64,000 nucleotides of DNA, taken from Niveispirillum sp. Lineage in GTDB: Bacteria; Pseudomonadota; Alphaproteobacteria; Azospirillales; Azospirillaceae. The stretch is from the NCBI RefSeq assembly GCF_017996735.1, contig NZ_JAGOGJ010000013.1, positions 18,145 through 82,144 on the forward strand, read 5' to 3'. This document shows, in pieces, positions 8,116 to 15,687 of the stretch. Position 1 is the stretch's first letter. Each line of letters begins with the position of its first letter. The notes under the pieces were generated by a model. It was not told the origin of the DNA, ran no database searches, and saw only the letters and a list, made by a program, of their open reading frames with translations. The position numbers and the translations under genes were made by a program.

Positions 8116-9525
8116 ATGAGCGGTTCCCAGGAGGAACAGGTCAACATGGGCTATGTCGCCGCCATCGTGGCGGTGGCGACCATCGGCGGCTTCATGTTCG
8201 GCTATGACAGCGGCGTCATCAACGGCACCGTGGAAGGCCTGAAAAAGGCTTTCAATTCCAACAGCATCGATACCGGCTTCAATGTCGCGTCGATCCTGCT
8301 GGGCTGTGCCGCCGGCGCGTTCAGCGCGGCGCGGCTGGCCGATATCATGGGTCGCCGCAATGTCATGATGATCGCAGCCCTGCTGTTCATCCTGTCCGCC
8401 ATCGGCACGGGTGCCGCCCACAGCTCCACCGTCTTCGTCATTGCCCGTCTGCTGGGTGGCCTGGCGGTCGGTGCCGCGTCGGTGTTGTCGCCGGCCTATA
8501 TTTCCGAAGTGACGCCGGCCTCCATCCGGGGCCGCCTGTCCTCGGTTCAACAGATCATGATCATTTCCGGCCTGACCGGCGCCTTTCTGGGCAATTACCT
8601 GATCGCTCATTATGCCGGCGGCTCCACGGAGCCGTTCTGGCTGGGCTATGAGGCCTGGCGCTGGATGTTCTGGGCACAGATCATCCCGGCTAGCCTGTTC
8701 TTCCTGGCCCTGCTGGTCATCCCGGAAAGCCCGCGCTATCTGGTGGTGAAGGGCCGCGAGGATGAGGCGAAGGCCGTCCTGACCCGCCTGTTTGGCCCCG
8801 CCGCCGGTGCCGCCAAGGTCGTGGAAATCCGCGAAAGCCTGGCCAAGGACCATCACAAGCCCAAGCTGTCCGACCTGATCGACAAGGCGTCGGGCAAGGT
8901 CCGCCCCATCGTTTGGGTCGGCATCGGTCTGGCTGTGTTCCAGCAGTTGGTCGGCATCAATGTTGTGTTCTATTACGGCGCCGTCCTGTGGCAGGCCGTG
9001 GGCTTCTCTGAAGCCGACGCGCTGCGCATCAACATCCTGTCGGGTGCGCTGTCCATCCTGGGCTGTCTCGCCTCCATGGCGCTGGTGGACAAGCTGGGCC
9101 GCAAGCCGCTGCTGGCCATCGGGTCGGCCGGCATGGCCATCACGCTGGGCATCATGGTTGCCTGCTTCGCGTCGGGCTCCATCGTCGATGGCAAGCTGCA
9201 CCTGTCCGACAATGTCGGCGTGATCGCGCTGATCAGCGCCAACGCTTATGCGGTGCTATTCAACTTCTCCTGGGGCCCGGTCATGTGGGTCATGCTGGGC
9301 GAAATGTTCCCCAATCAGATCCGGGGGTCCGGTCTGGCCGTGTCGGGCTTTGCCCAATGGACGGCCAATTTCGGCATCACCATGACCTTCCCCATCATGC
9401 TGACCACCATCGGCCTGACGGGTGCCTACGGCTTCTACGCCTTCTTCGCGCTGATCTCCTTCTTCTTCGTCCGCGCCATGGTGCATGAGACGAAGGGACG
9501 GGAGCTGGAGAAGATGGAAGGCTGA
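8116..9525 (+). CDS. xylE: MFS sugar/H+ symporter (xylose transporter, XylE-like)
   Basis: A 12-helix major facilitator of the sugar-porter family, 469 residues. Family signatures are visible: RLADIMGRRN in the first cytoplasmic loop, PESPRYLV after helix 6, LAVFQQLVGIN in helix 7 and LGEMFPNQIRG near helix 10. The ATG at 8116 follows an AAGGAGA ribosome-binding site with five-base spacing; the GTG three bases earlier is less well placed. Downstream of xylXBCD and upstream of the LacI-type regulator, it probably imports xylose. Neither operator motif was found directly before it, so it may be read from the xylX promoter through repeat copy 2. Confidence 0.85.
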   Translation: MSGSQEEQVNMGYVAAIVAVATIGGFMFGYDSGVINGTVEGLKKAFNSNSIDTGFNVASILLGCAAGAFSAARLADIMGRRNVMMIAALLFILSAIGTGAAHSSTVFVIARLLGGLAVGAASVLSPAYISEVTPASIRGRLSSVQQIMIISGLTGAFLGNYLIAHYAGGSTEPFWLGYEAWRWMFWAQIIPASLFFLALLVIPESPRYLVVKGREDEAKAVLTRLFGPAAGAAKVVEIRESLAKDHHKPKLSDLIDKASGKVRPIVWVGIGLAVFQQLVGINVVFYYGAVLWQAVGFSEADALRINILSGALSILGCLASMALVDKLGRKPLLAIGSAGMAITLGIMVACFASGSIVDGKLHLSDNVGVIALISANAYAVLFNFSWGPVMWVMLGEMFPNQIRGSGLAVSGFAQWTANFGITMTFPIMLTTIGLTGAYGFYAFFALISFFFVRAMVHETKGRELEKMEG

Positions 9526-9538
9526 GTTTGAGGTTGTT

Positions 9539-9674
9539 CCCTCACCCTCCCAAGCCTTCGGGCTTGGGCCCCTCCCTCTCACACGTTCGTGGGCGGGGGG
9601 CTTAAATTCCGCCCCTCTACCGCTTGCGGGAGAGGGAGGGGCCCGTCGGCGCCAGCCGGATGGGAGGGTGAGGG
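9539..9674. repeat. Nested-palindrome intergenic element, copy 3
   Basis: A 136-bp element with the same 13-base ends as copies 1 and 2. Its left stem CCCAAGCC-TTCG-GGCTTGGG has the same arms as the right stem of copy 2. The central hairpin is imperfect, and the right side (around CCGTCGGCGCCAGCCGGATGG) is weaker. It starts 13 bp after the transporter stop. Confidence 0.85.
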
Positions 9675-9696
9675 AACAACAGCGCCTTCGGCCCCC

Positions 9697-9710
9697 AACC
9701 GGAAACGGTT
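9697..9710. promoter_or_regulatory. Short inverted repeat before the LacI-type regulator gene
   Basis: AACCG-GAAA-CGGTT, a perfect 5-bp inverted repeat 55 bp before the regulator start. It does not match the 14-bp operator found before the GH3 gene and xylX, so autoregulation through that operator is not supported. It may be a different binding site or chance. Confidence 0.25.
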
Positions 9711-9764
9711 GCGCGCAAGGCCGACAAGGCCAATAAAGGGGCGTTTTGAATATCAGGGGGTAAC

Positions 9765-10814
9765 ATGGAAAGACAGCGGCGGCGCGGTAGCCAGGCGGTG
9801 ACCATCCGTGAGGTGGCGGCCCGTGCCGGTGTGTCATCCATGACGGTGTCGCGCGTCATCAACAAGGATGACAAGGTCAACGAGAATACCCGCGCCCTGG
9901 TCGAAGCAGCGATCAAGGAACTGAACTATACCCCCAACCCCGCCGCCCGACGGCTGGCCGGGTCTGAGGTGCTGCGGATCGGCCTGCTTTATTCCAACCC
10001 GTCCAGCGCTTACCTGTCGGAATTCCTGGTCGGCGCCCTGGATGAGAGCAGCCGCGAGGGGCATCAGTTGGTGGTGGAGAAATGCGCCGGTACGGCCAAG
10101 GCGACGGCGTCGGTGACGCGTCTGCTGGCCGGCGGCGTCAATGCCTTCATCCTGCCGCCGCCGCTGTGCGAGTCCAAGCCCATCCTGACCATGCTGGAAG
10201 AGGCGAACGTGCTGGCGGTGGCCGTGGCCACGGGCCGGCCCAACCCGCATCTGCCTACCATCCGCATCGATAATTACGCCGCGTCGAAGCAGATGACGGA
10301 ACATCTGATCACGCTCGGCCACAGCCGTCTGGGCTATATCAAGGGCAACAGGAACCAGTCGGCCTCCGACATGCGGTACCATGGCTTCATGGATGCCTGT
10401 GCCGAGGCCGGGATCAGGCAAGCCGACATCCTGGTCGAACAGGGCCAGTATGATTACGCCTCGGGCCTGGAAGCGGCGGAAAAGCTGCTGGGGGCTGATC
10501 CGCGCCCGACAGCCATCTTCGCCGCCAATGACGACATGGCCGCCGCCACCATCTCTGTCGCGCACCGGCTGCATCTGGATGTGCCGAACGATCTGTCGGT
10601 GGCCGGCTTTGACGATACGCTGATCGCCACCACCGTCTGGCCGCCGCTGACCACCATCCGCCAGCCCATCGCCGCCATGGGCAAGGCCGCTGTTGCCGTG
10701 CTGGCCAATGCCATGCGGAACAAATGGCAGCCCGGCCGTTCCAATGACGGGCCGGAACAGCGCCTGCTGGCCTATAAGCTGGTGAAGCGGGAATCGACGC
10801 TGCCGCTGGGGTGA
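9765..10814 (+). CDS. xylR: LacI-family transcriptional regulator (XylR-like)
   Basis: A 349-residue LacI/GalR repressor. The N-terminal helix-turn-helix is at about 12-33 (TIREVAARAGVSSMTVSRV), the hinge helix follows at about 58-66, and a periplasmic-binding-protein-like effector domain fills the rest. A purine-rich AGGGGG stretch lies about 9 bases before the ATG. As the only LacI-type gene here, directly after a xylose operon, it is the natural candidate for binding the two operators at 530-543 and 3107-3120, with xylose or a derivative as inducer. Ligand and target are inferred. Confidence 0.82.
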   Translation: MERQRRRGSQAVTIREVAARAGVSSMTVSRVINKDDKVNENTRALVEAAIKELNYTPNPAARRLAGSEVLRIGLLYSNPSSAYLSEFLVGALDESSREGHQLVVEKCAGTAKATASVTRLLAGGVNAFILPPPLCESKPILTMLEEANVLAVAVATGRPNPHLPTIRIDNYAASKQMTEHLITLGHSRLGYIKGNRNQSASDMRYHGFMDACAEAGIRQADILVEQGQYDYASGLEAAEKLLGADPRPTAIFAANDDMAAATISVAHRLHLDVPNDLSVAGFDDTLIATTVWPPLTTIRQPIAAMGKAAVAVLANAMRNKWQPGRSNDGPEQRLLAYKLVKRESTLPLG

Positions 10815-10817
10815 TCG

Positions 10818-10838
10818 ATGGTCATCCCTGATGACCAT
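10818..10838 (+). terminator. Inverted repeat after the LacI-type gene
   Basis: ATGGTCATC-CCT-GATGACCAT is a perfect 9-bp inverted repeat three bases after the regulator stop. It lacks a clear T-run, so it may be a weak terminator or an RNA-stability hairpin. Confidence 0.45.
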
Positions 10839-10953
10839 GGGGCCTGTGGCGGTCTGGCCGGTGCCTGGGGAAACGCATCCCCGGCAATAGGGTTTTATCA
10901 GGCCGGGTCCAGACCGGAGAACGGGCAAGCGTCCCCCGGCCCGGTTTCCAGGC

Positions 10954-11232
10954 TCACCGCCGGCGGGGCGGTGGCGGACGGCGGATGCCGCCGGGGGCGC
11001 CTGCCGGGCGTTCATCCTTGTGTCGATAGGTGATGCGCCCCTTGCTCAGGTCATAGGGCGTCATTTCAACGGTCACGCGGTCACCGGCCAGCGACCGGAT
11101 GCGGCTCTTGCGCATGCGGCCGGCAGTATAGGCGATGATCTCGTGCCCGTTTTCAAGCTGGACGCGGAAGCGACCATCGGGCAGCGCCTCGGCGATGATG
11201 CCGTCAAATTCGATGAATTCTTCTTTGGTCAT
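10954..11232 (-). CDS. infA: Translation initiation factor IF-1, C-terminally extended
   Basis: IF-1 is a small OB-fold protein that binds the 30S A site during initiation. Residues 1-70 match the family well ([33 protein letters not shown]). IF-1 is normally about 72 residues. This one has 92, with a proline/arginine-rich tail ending RRPPPPRRR. It lies downstream of, and in the same direction as, a cold-shock protein gene, separated by a terminator hairpin. It may be a second IF-1 copy used under stress; whether another infA exists cannot be seen here. Confidence 0.85.
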   Translation of the reverse strand: MTKEEFIEFDGIIAEALPDGRFRVQLENGHEIIAYTAGRMRKSRIRSLAGDRVTVEMTPYDLSKGRITYRHKDERPAGAPGGIRRPPPPRRR

Positions 11233-11251
11233 GCTCTACCCCTGAAACAGA

Positions 11252-11286
11252 AAGGGCGGCGGCATGAACCCATGCCGCCGCCCCTT
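11252..11286 (-). terminator. Rho-independent terminator after the csp gene
   Basis: A 15-bp stem (AAGGGCGGCGGCATG with its complement, one bulge) and a 4-base loop. It is followed on the minus strand by the T-rich sequence TTTCTGTTT. It lies between csp and infA, so infA is either read through at low level or has its own promoter. Confidence 0.75.
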
Positions 11287-11308
11287 CAAAGCCGTACTGG
11301 ACGTGGAT

Positions 11309-11521
11309 TTAGGCCACGCGCAGGTTTTCAGCGGCCGTCTTACCCTTGCGGGGATCACGGACCGCGTCGAACGTGACCTTCTGGCCTTCGTTCAGGCTGG
11401 ACAGGCCAGCGCGCTCAACGGCGGAGATATGGACGAACACGTCGGAAGAGCCATCCTCGGGCTGGATGAAACCAAAACCCTTGGTGCCATTGAACCACTT
11501 GACGGTGCCGGAAACGGACAT
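11309..11521 (-). CDS. Cold-shock domain protein (CspA family)
   Basis: A 70-residue single cold-shock domain protein that binds single-stranded RNA or DNA as an RNA chaperone. Both nucleic-acid-binding motifs are present: RNP1 as [11 protein letters not shown] and RNP2 as VFVHISAV. The start at 11521 is set by an AGGAGG ribosome-binding site and by the conserved N-terminus SGTVKWFNG; a longer upstream frame is open but not conserved-looking. About 215 bp of non-coding DNA upstream could supply the long leader typical of cold-shock mRNAs. Confidence 0.93.
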   Translation of the reverse strand: MSVSGTVKWFNGTKGFGFIQPEDGSSDVFVHISAVERAGLSSLNEGQKVTFDAVRDPRKGKTAAENLRVA

Positions 11522-11737
11522 GGAATGCCTCCTGGGATCTTTCCCGTTCGGAGCTGCCCGGCGCGAGAGTGCGACACGGGCATCAAAGTCACGACAGGGA
11601 AGAACCAGCGGTAGCCGGAAGATAGCCCAGTAGCAAAGTCGACAAGAGGGAAGATGGGCGCTTATTGGCGACATAACAAGCACCATCGTGTCCCGGCCAC
11701 ACATGGCTGGGCCGCGCGGCCCCGCAAAGACGGGGGA

Positions 11738-12121
11738 TCAGGCCCCGACCCAGCGGCGGACAAGGTCGGTCAGGCCCACTTCCATCGCCGCCAGGGCCGC
11801 AGCATCCCTCACGATCACCACGCCCCGGTCGGGCGCCGGCCATTGCGCCAGCTTCAGGGGATCATCGACATGAAAGCCGTCATTATCCTTCACCTTGGCC
11901 CCCCGGTGCAGGACCAGACGGATCGTCCCGTCGCGCTGTACGCCCAGCGTCAGCAGATCCTGACCATCCAGGGCGAAGCTGGGCGCGTTCCATTTCACCT
12001 GTTCCGTCAGGCCCGGATGCACCGCCCGGATCAAGGCGCGCAATCCGTGCGCGACTTGCCGTGCCTGCGGAGACAGATCATCCAGAAACGCCTCGACATC
12101 CTTATAGGATTTCGGTGGCAT
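11738..12121 (-). CDS. DUF1801 domain protein
   Basis: A 127-residue cytoplasmic protein of the DUF1801 (YdhG-like) family. Recognised by the N-terminal pattern (SYKDVEAFLDDLSPQARQV), the ALIRAVHPGLTEQVKWNAPSF block and a following beta-rich part. The family's function is not established. Its start codon overlaps the pspF stop (TGATG), so it is probably co-transcribed with pspF. Whether it has a phage-shock role is unknown. Confidence 0.75.
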   Translation of the reverse strand: MPPKSYKDVEAFLDDLSPQARQVAHGLRALIRAVHPGLTEQVKWNAPSFALDGQDLLTLGVQRDGTIRLVLHRGAKVKDNDGFHVDDPLKLAQWPAPDRGVVIVRDAAALAAMEVGLTDLVRRWVGA

Positions 12122-13248
12122 CAGCCCTCCTCCCCCTCGTCCCCGTCATCCGCCTCACGCGGACCATGGCGGCGTTCCAGCAGCCCGTATTTGCGCAGAT
12201 ATCCCCGGAACTGATGGTAATTCAGGCCCAGGTCGGTCGCCGCGCGCTTCTGGTGGAACTGGTTGCGTTCCAGGGCATTGCGCAGCAGCACCTTCTCATA
12301 ATCCGCGACCAGGCCCAGGAAGTCGCAGGGCCCCTCCGGCAGGGAGGGTCCGGCGGATGCCGCCGGGGCCACAGCGGCGGGACCGGGCGTAGAGACCGGC
12401 GGCGGGGCGGCGATGACGATCGGCGCGGGGGCGGCATCGTTGTAGATCGACATCTGCTTGGGCCGCCAGGGCGACTGGAACGGGTCGAAATGGATGTCGG
12501 TGATGGGGCTTTCCGGGTCGGCGGCACGATAGACGGCGCGCTCCACGACATTCTTCAGCTCACGCACATTGCCGGGCCAGTCATAGGCCAGCATCTGTTG
12601 CATGGCGTCGTTGGAAAAACCGCCGAAGAAGGGCCGGCCCAGTTCGCGGGCCATGGCCACGCCGAAATGTTCGGCCAGGATGGGGATATCCTCCGGCCTT
12701 GCCCGCATGGGCGGGATGGTCACGACATCGAAGGACAGCCGGTCCAGAAGGTCGGCGCGGAACTTGCCCTGATCGGCCAGACGCGGCAGGTCGGCGTTGG
12801 TGGCCCCTACCACGCGCACATCGATCTGGATGGTGGTATTGCCGCCCACCCGCTCGAACTCCCCATATTCGATGACGCGCAGGATCTTTTCCTGCACACG
12901 CAGGGTGGCGGTCGCGATCTCGTCCAGGAACAGGGTGCCGCCATCGGCCAGTTCAAACCGGCCGACATGACGCTTGGCCGCCCCTGTGAAGGACCCCGCC
13001 TCATGCCCGAACAGTTCGGTTTCCAGCAGCGTGTCGGACAGGGCGGCACAGTTCAGCTTCACGAACGGCTTGTCCCAGCGCGGGGAGAGATAGTGCAGGC
13101 GGGCTGCCACCAGTTCCTTGCCTGTCCCGCGCTCCCCGATCACCAGGGTGGGGCGGTTCAGGGGGGCTGCCTGCGATACATGCTCCATCAGACCCAGGAA
13201 GGAAGGGGCCTGACCGATCAGCGACGGAGGGGAAACGGCGGGGGACAT
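12121..13248 (-). CDS. pspF: PspF-type sigma54 enhancer-binding activator
   Basis: A 375-residue sigma54 activator without a receiver domain, as in E. coli PspF: an AAA+ domain from the N-terminus (Walker A GERGTGKE at about 38-45; sigma54-contact loop at 85-90; Walker B LFLDEIA) and a Fis-type helix-turn-helix at the C-terminus. The usual GAFTGA loop reads GSFTGA. The ATG at 13248 is used because upstream sequence is not protein-like and family members start close to the AAA+ domain. It is divergent from pspA. In E. coli, PspA holds PspF inactive until membrane stress. Confidence 0.9.
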   Translation of the reverse strand: MSPAVSPPSLIGQAPSFLGLMEHVSQAAPLNRPTLVIGERGTGKELVAARLHYLSPRWDKPFVKLNCAALSDTLLETELFGHEAGSFTGAAKRHVGRFELADGGTLFLDEIATATLRVQEKILRVIEYGEFERVGGNTTIQIDVRVVGATNADLPRLADQGKFRADLLDRLSFDVVTIPPMRARPEDIPILAEHFGVAMARELGRPFFGGFSNDAMQQMLAYDWPGNVRELKNVVERAVYRAADPESPITDIHFDPFQSPWRPKQMSIYNDAAPAPIVIAAPPPVSTPGPAAVAPAASAGPSLPEGPCDFLGLVADYEKVLLRNALERNQFHQKRAATDLGLNYHQFRGYLRKYGLLERRHGPREADDGDEGEEG

Positions 13249-13291
13249 GGGGCCTGTGCCACTCTTTTTTGACGACCGATGACGGCATCTT

Positions 13292-13344
13292 AGCGAAGAG
13301 TGGGCGGATTGGCGAGCGAGTGGTGAAAATCGCCAACGAGTGGG
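13292..13344. promoter_or_regulatory. Putative PspF upstream activating sequence (three phased repeats)
   Basis: GAGTGG occurs three times at exact 20-bp steps (13298, 13318, 13338), each preceded by a similar purine-rich context. The inverted pair TTGGCGA (13309-13315) / TCGCCAA (13330-13336) overlaps them. The block lies about 90-140 bp before the sigma54 promoter and just upstream of pspF, the expected place for an enhancer serving both directions. Confidence 0.65.
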
Positions 13345-13432
13345 CTCAGCCCCACCTTCCCCAAAAACCCTCAGAAAGACCAAAACCTACTAAGTATTTG
13401 ATATAAAACAAAATATGAATAGCACCCCAGAG

Positions 13433-13449
13433 TTGGCACACCCCTTGCT
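13433..13449 (+). promoter_or_regulatory. Sigma54 promoter of the psp operon
   Basis: TTGGCAC-ACCCC-TTGCT carries the invariant -24 GG and -12 GC with the correct spacing. It lies about 50 bp before the first gene of the operon and downstream of the phased GAGTGG repeats. Together with divergent pspF this gives a complete psp control region. Confidence 0.88.
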
Positions 13450-13500
13450 CTTAATGTTCCCAGACACCGGGGAAACAACGAGATCGCAAGGAAGCCAGCC

Positions 13501-13701
13501 ATGACCGACTTCACCTTTGACAATGGGATGTCCGATCAGCCGGCAACCGGCTATACCAAGTCCGCTGACGGGTTCTTTGCCCGGCCCGCGGGCGGCATGT
13601 TCCGGGACCTCTATGAGGATTTCCGGGCCGTGCCGGTGGAAGCCTGGATCATCCTTGCGGTGGCCACCGGTTTGAGCAACCTTTTCATTGCCCTTGCCTG
13701 A
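13501..13701 (+). CDS. Small membrane protein, first gene of the psp operon
   Basis: A 66-residue protein with an AAGGAAG ribosome-binding site six bases before the ATG. The N-terminal 45 residues are polar. The last 20 (AWIILAVATGLSNLFIALA) form one membrane helix that ends the protein, so it is a tail-anchored candidate. It does not resemble PspB, PspC, PspD or PspG as I know them. Its place directly after the sigma54 promoter and 13 bp before pspA says it is induced with the envelope-stress response; its role is unknown. Confidence 0.72.
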   Translation: MTDFTFDNGMSDQPATGYTKSADGFFARPAGGMFRDLYEDFRAVPVEAWIILAVATGLSNLFIALA

Positions 13702-13714
13702 AGGAGACCCCGAC

Positions 13715-14395
13715 ATGGGCATTTTTTCCCGCCTCGGCGACATCGTCAATTCGAACATCAACGCCATCCTGGATCGCGCTGAGGACCCGGAGAAGCTGGT
13801 CCGCCTGATCATCCAGGAAATGGAGGACACGCTGGTCGAGGTCCGCTCCTCCGCCGTCAAGACGGTCGCGGAGAAGAAGGAGATCGAGCGTCGCCTCTCC
13901 GAAATCCGCCGCGAGTCGGAGGATTGGCAGCGCAAGGCCGAATTCGCGCTGTCCAAGGACCGCGAAGATCTGGCCAAGGGCGCCTTGGTCGCCAAGGCCA
14001 AGCTGGCCGAAGCGGCAGAACAGATGGCCAGCGAGCTGGGCCGCCTGGACAGCGCGCTCTCCAAGACCAACGAGGATATCAGCGCGCTCCAGGTCAAGCT
14101 GGCCGACGCCAAGACCCGCGAAAAGACCTTGATTGCGCGGCATAAAACCGCCACCAACCGTCTGAAGGTCCGCACCCAGCTTTATGACGACCGCATCACC
14201 GATGCCTTCTCCCGCTTCGAGCAGGTTGAACGTAATCTGGATGTGTTGGAAGGTCGCTCCGAAGTGCTGGGCATGGGTCGCGGTGCCAAGAGCCTGGAGG
14301 ATGAGATCGCCGAACTGGAAGCCGAGTCCAAGGTGGAATCGGAACTGGCGGCGCTCAAGGCCAGGCTCGCGGCCAAGGATCAGCAGCAGGGGTAA
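13715..14395 (+). CDS. pspA: Phage shock protein A (PspA/IM30)
   Basis: A 226-residue coiled-coil protein of the PspA/IM30 family. It binds stressed inner membranes to limit proton leakage and, in E. coli, inhibits PspF. The N-terminal amphipathic helix MGIFSRLGDIVNSNI is followed by the conserved LDRAEDPEKLVRLIIQEMED segment and a long heptad-rich region to the end. The start is at 13715, after an AAGGAG site; a longer in-frame form begins earlier but lacks a conserved N-terminus. Confidence 0.94.
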   Translation: MGIFSRLGDIVNSNINAILDRAEDPEKLVRLIIQEMEDTLVEVRSSAVKTVAEKKEIERRLSEIRRESEDWQRKAEFALSKDREDLAKGALVAKAKLAEAAEQMASELGRLDSALSKTNEDISALQVKLADAKTREKTLIARHKTATNRLKVRTQLYDDRITDAFSRFEQVERNLDVLEGRSEVLGMGRGAKSLEDEIAELEAESKVESELAALKARLAAKDQQQG

Positions 14396-14470
14396 TCCCG
14401 ACCGGGGCCCCTCGCATGGGAATGAGTGGGGGGCCCGCCATAGGCTGGGCCTTGGGAAAAGGGGGCAACA

Positions 14471-14698
14471 ATGCCTGAAGGAATATTCGTCGTCGCTGTT
14501 ATCTTCATGGTGATCGTGGCGCCTGTCTGGATCATCTTCCACTATGTGACCCGCTGGCGCATCGCCAAGACGCTGTCCGCCGATGACGAGCAGATGCTGT
14601 CCGACCTGTGGCACTCCGCCAACAAGATGGAGGATCGCATCCGCCAGTTGGAAAAGATCCTCGACGCGGAGGCGCCGGGCTGGAGGGCGAAAGCATGA
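14471..14698 (+). CDS. pspB: Phage shock protein B (PspB)
   Basis: A 75-residue inner-membrane protein: one N-terminal helix (about 3-25) followed by a cytoplasmic leucine-patterned helix ending RIRQLEKILDAEAPGWRAK. This tail is the PspB hallmark that in E. coli works with PspC to pull PspA off PspF. Its stop overlaps the pspC start (ATGA). A second small protein with nearly the same tail is encoded at 15688-15909. Confidence 0.88.
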   Translation: MPEGIFVVAVIFMVIVAPVWIIFHYVTRWRIAKTLSADDEQMLSDLWHSANKMEDRIRQLEKILDAEAPGWRAKA

Positions 14699-15372
14699 AC
14701 GACCGTCACGGACCCGGCACCCCGCCCCCCTTCCCCGGTCGCGACCAGTACCGGTCGCGGCAGGGGCAGGGCCGGCAGGACCGCGGCTGGGAACAGGAAT
14801 ATTTCGGCAAGCGCCCGGAACAGAGCTGGGCAGATTATTTCGGCCTGGGACCGGGTGCCCTCTGCGGCACCGGTCGCAAAAGGCGGCAGCGCGACGACTG
14901 GGGCTCCATCCCGGACGCCGCCGGCTCCTACCGGGATGAGTATCAGACCGATCATCGGCACCCTGGGGAGGATGGCATGGCAACACACCATAGTTCCACG
15001 CCCTACCGGCTCTGGCGCAGCCGTACCGACAGCAAGATCGCCGGCGTCTGCGGCGGCATCGCCGAATATGCCAATGTCGATGCCTGGATCGTCCGCCTCG
15101 GCTTCATCATCGGTTTCTTCTTCTTTCCGCCCGTCTTCCTGTTCGGCTATCCGATCCTGTGGTGGCTGCTGAAGGAACGGCCCACGGGCCTTTATGAAAG
15201 CCGGGAAGAAGAAGTGTTCTGGCGCACCGTGGCGACCAAGCCCGATCAGACCTTGACCAGCCTGCGCGGCAAGTTCCGCGACCTGGATCGCGACCTGGCC
15301 CGCCTGGAAGGGTTCGTGGCCTCCCGCGAGTATGATCTGCACCGCCAGTTCCGCGACCTGGAGAAGAAGTGA
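14695..15372 (+). CDS. pspC: Phage shock protein C (PspC) with long polar N-terminus
   Basis: A 225-residue protein. The PspC domain starts near PYRLWRSRTDSKIAGVCGGI (about 103-122), followed by membrane segments (GFIIGFFFFPPVFLFGYPILW) and a cytoplasmic tail, LEGFVASREYDLHRQFRDLEKK. E. coli PspC is about 119 residues; here roughly 100 extra, charged, probably disordered residues precede it. The start at 14695 overlaps pspB and gives that extension. A shorter product could begin at the internal ATG at 14977. In E. coli PspC senses stress with PspB. Confidence 0.88.
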   Translation: MNDRHGPGTPPPFPGRDQYRSRQGQGRQDRGWEQEYFGKRPEQSWADYFGLGPGALCGTGRKRRQRDDWGSIPDAAGSYRDEYQTDHRHPGEDGMATHHSSTPYRLWRSRTDSKIAGVCGGIAEYANVDAWIVRLGFIIGFFFFPPVFLFGYPILWWLLKERPTGLYESREEEVFWRTVATKPDQTLTSLRGKFRDLDRDLARLEGFVASREYDLHRQFRDLEKK

Positions 15373-15419
15373 GACGGCGGGTCCGTCCCTTCTTCCCCCT
15401 CCCCTTCATCAGGTGACGC

Positions 15420-15662
15420 ATGAGCCCCTTCCTGATCCCCGTGCTCGCCTTGTGCATCCCGATCGTGGCCCTGATCGCCAAGAACGTGCGGCGCTGGCAT
15501 GAGATCGACATCCAGGTGGCGGAAAGCGAAGTGGACTTGCGCCGGCGGTTCCGCTCCCTGGACGAGATCGAGCGGCGGGTGGCCGGCATCGAACGCTATG
15601 TCACCAGCCCCGAATTCGGCCTGAACCGGCAGTTCCGCGACCTGGAACGCCCTTCCTCCTGA
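15420..15662 (+). CDS. Small membrane protein with PspC-type C-terminal tail
   Basis: An 80-residue protein: one N-terminal helix (FLIPVLALCIPIVALIAKNV), a charged linker, then ERYVTSPEFGLNRQFRDLE. That last part matches the C-terminal tail of the upstream PspC and of E. coli PspC. It has no PspC membrane domain, so it looks like a PspC tail joined to a different membrane anchor. It lies 47 bp after pspC in the same operon. It may be a truncated regulatory partner or a decoy for PspA; this is inference. Confidence 0.78.
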   Translation: MSPFLIPVLALCIPIVALIAKNVRRWHEIDIQVAESEVDLRRRFRSLDEIERRVAGIERYVTSPEFGLNRQFRDLERPSS

Positions 15663-15687
15663 TCAAAGAGCCAAGGCGGACGCTGCA

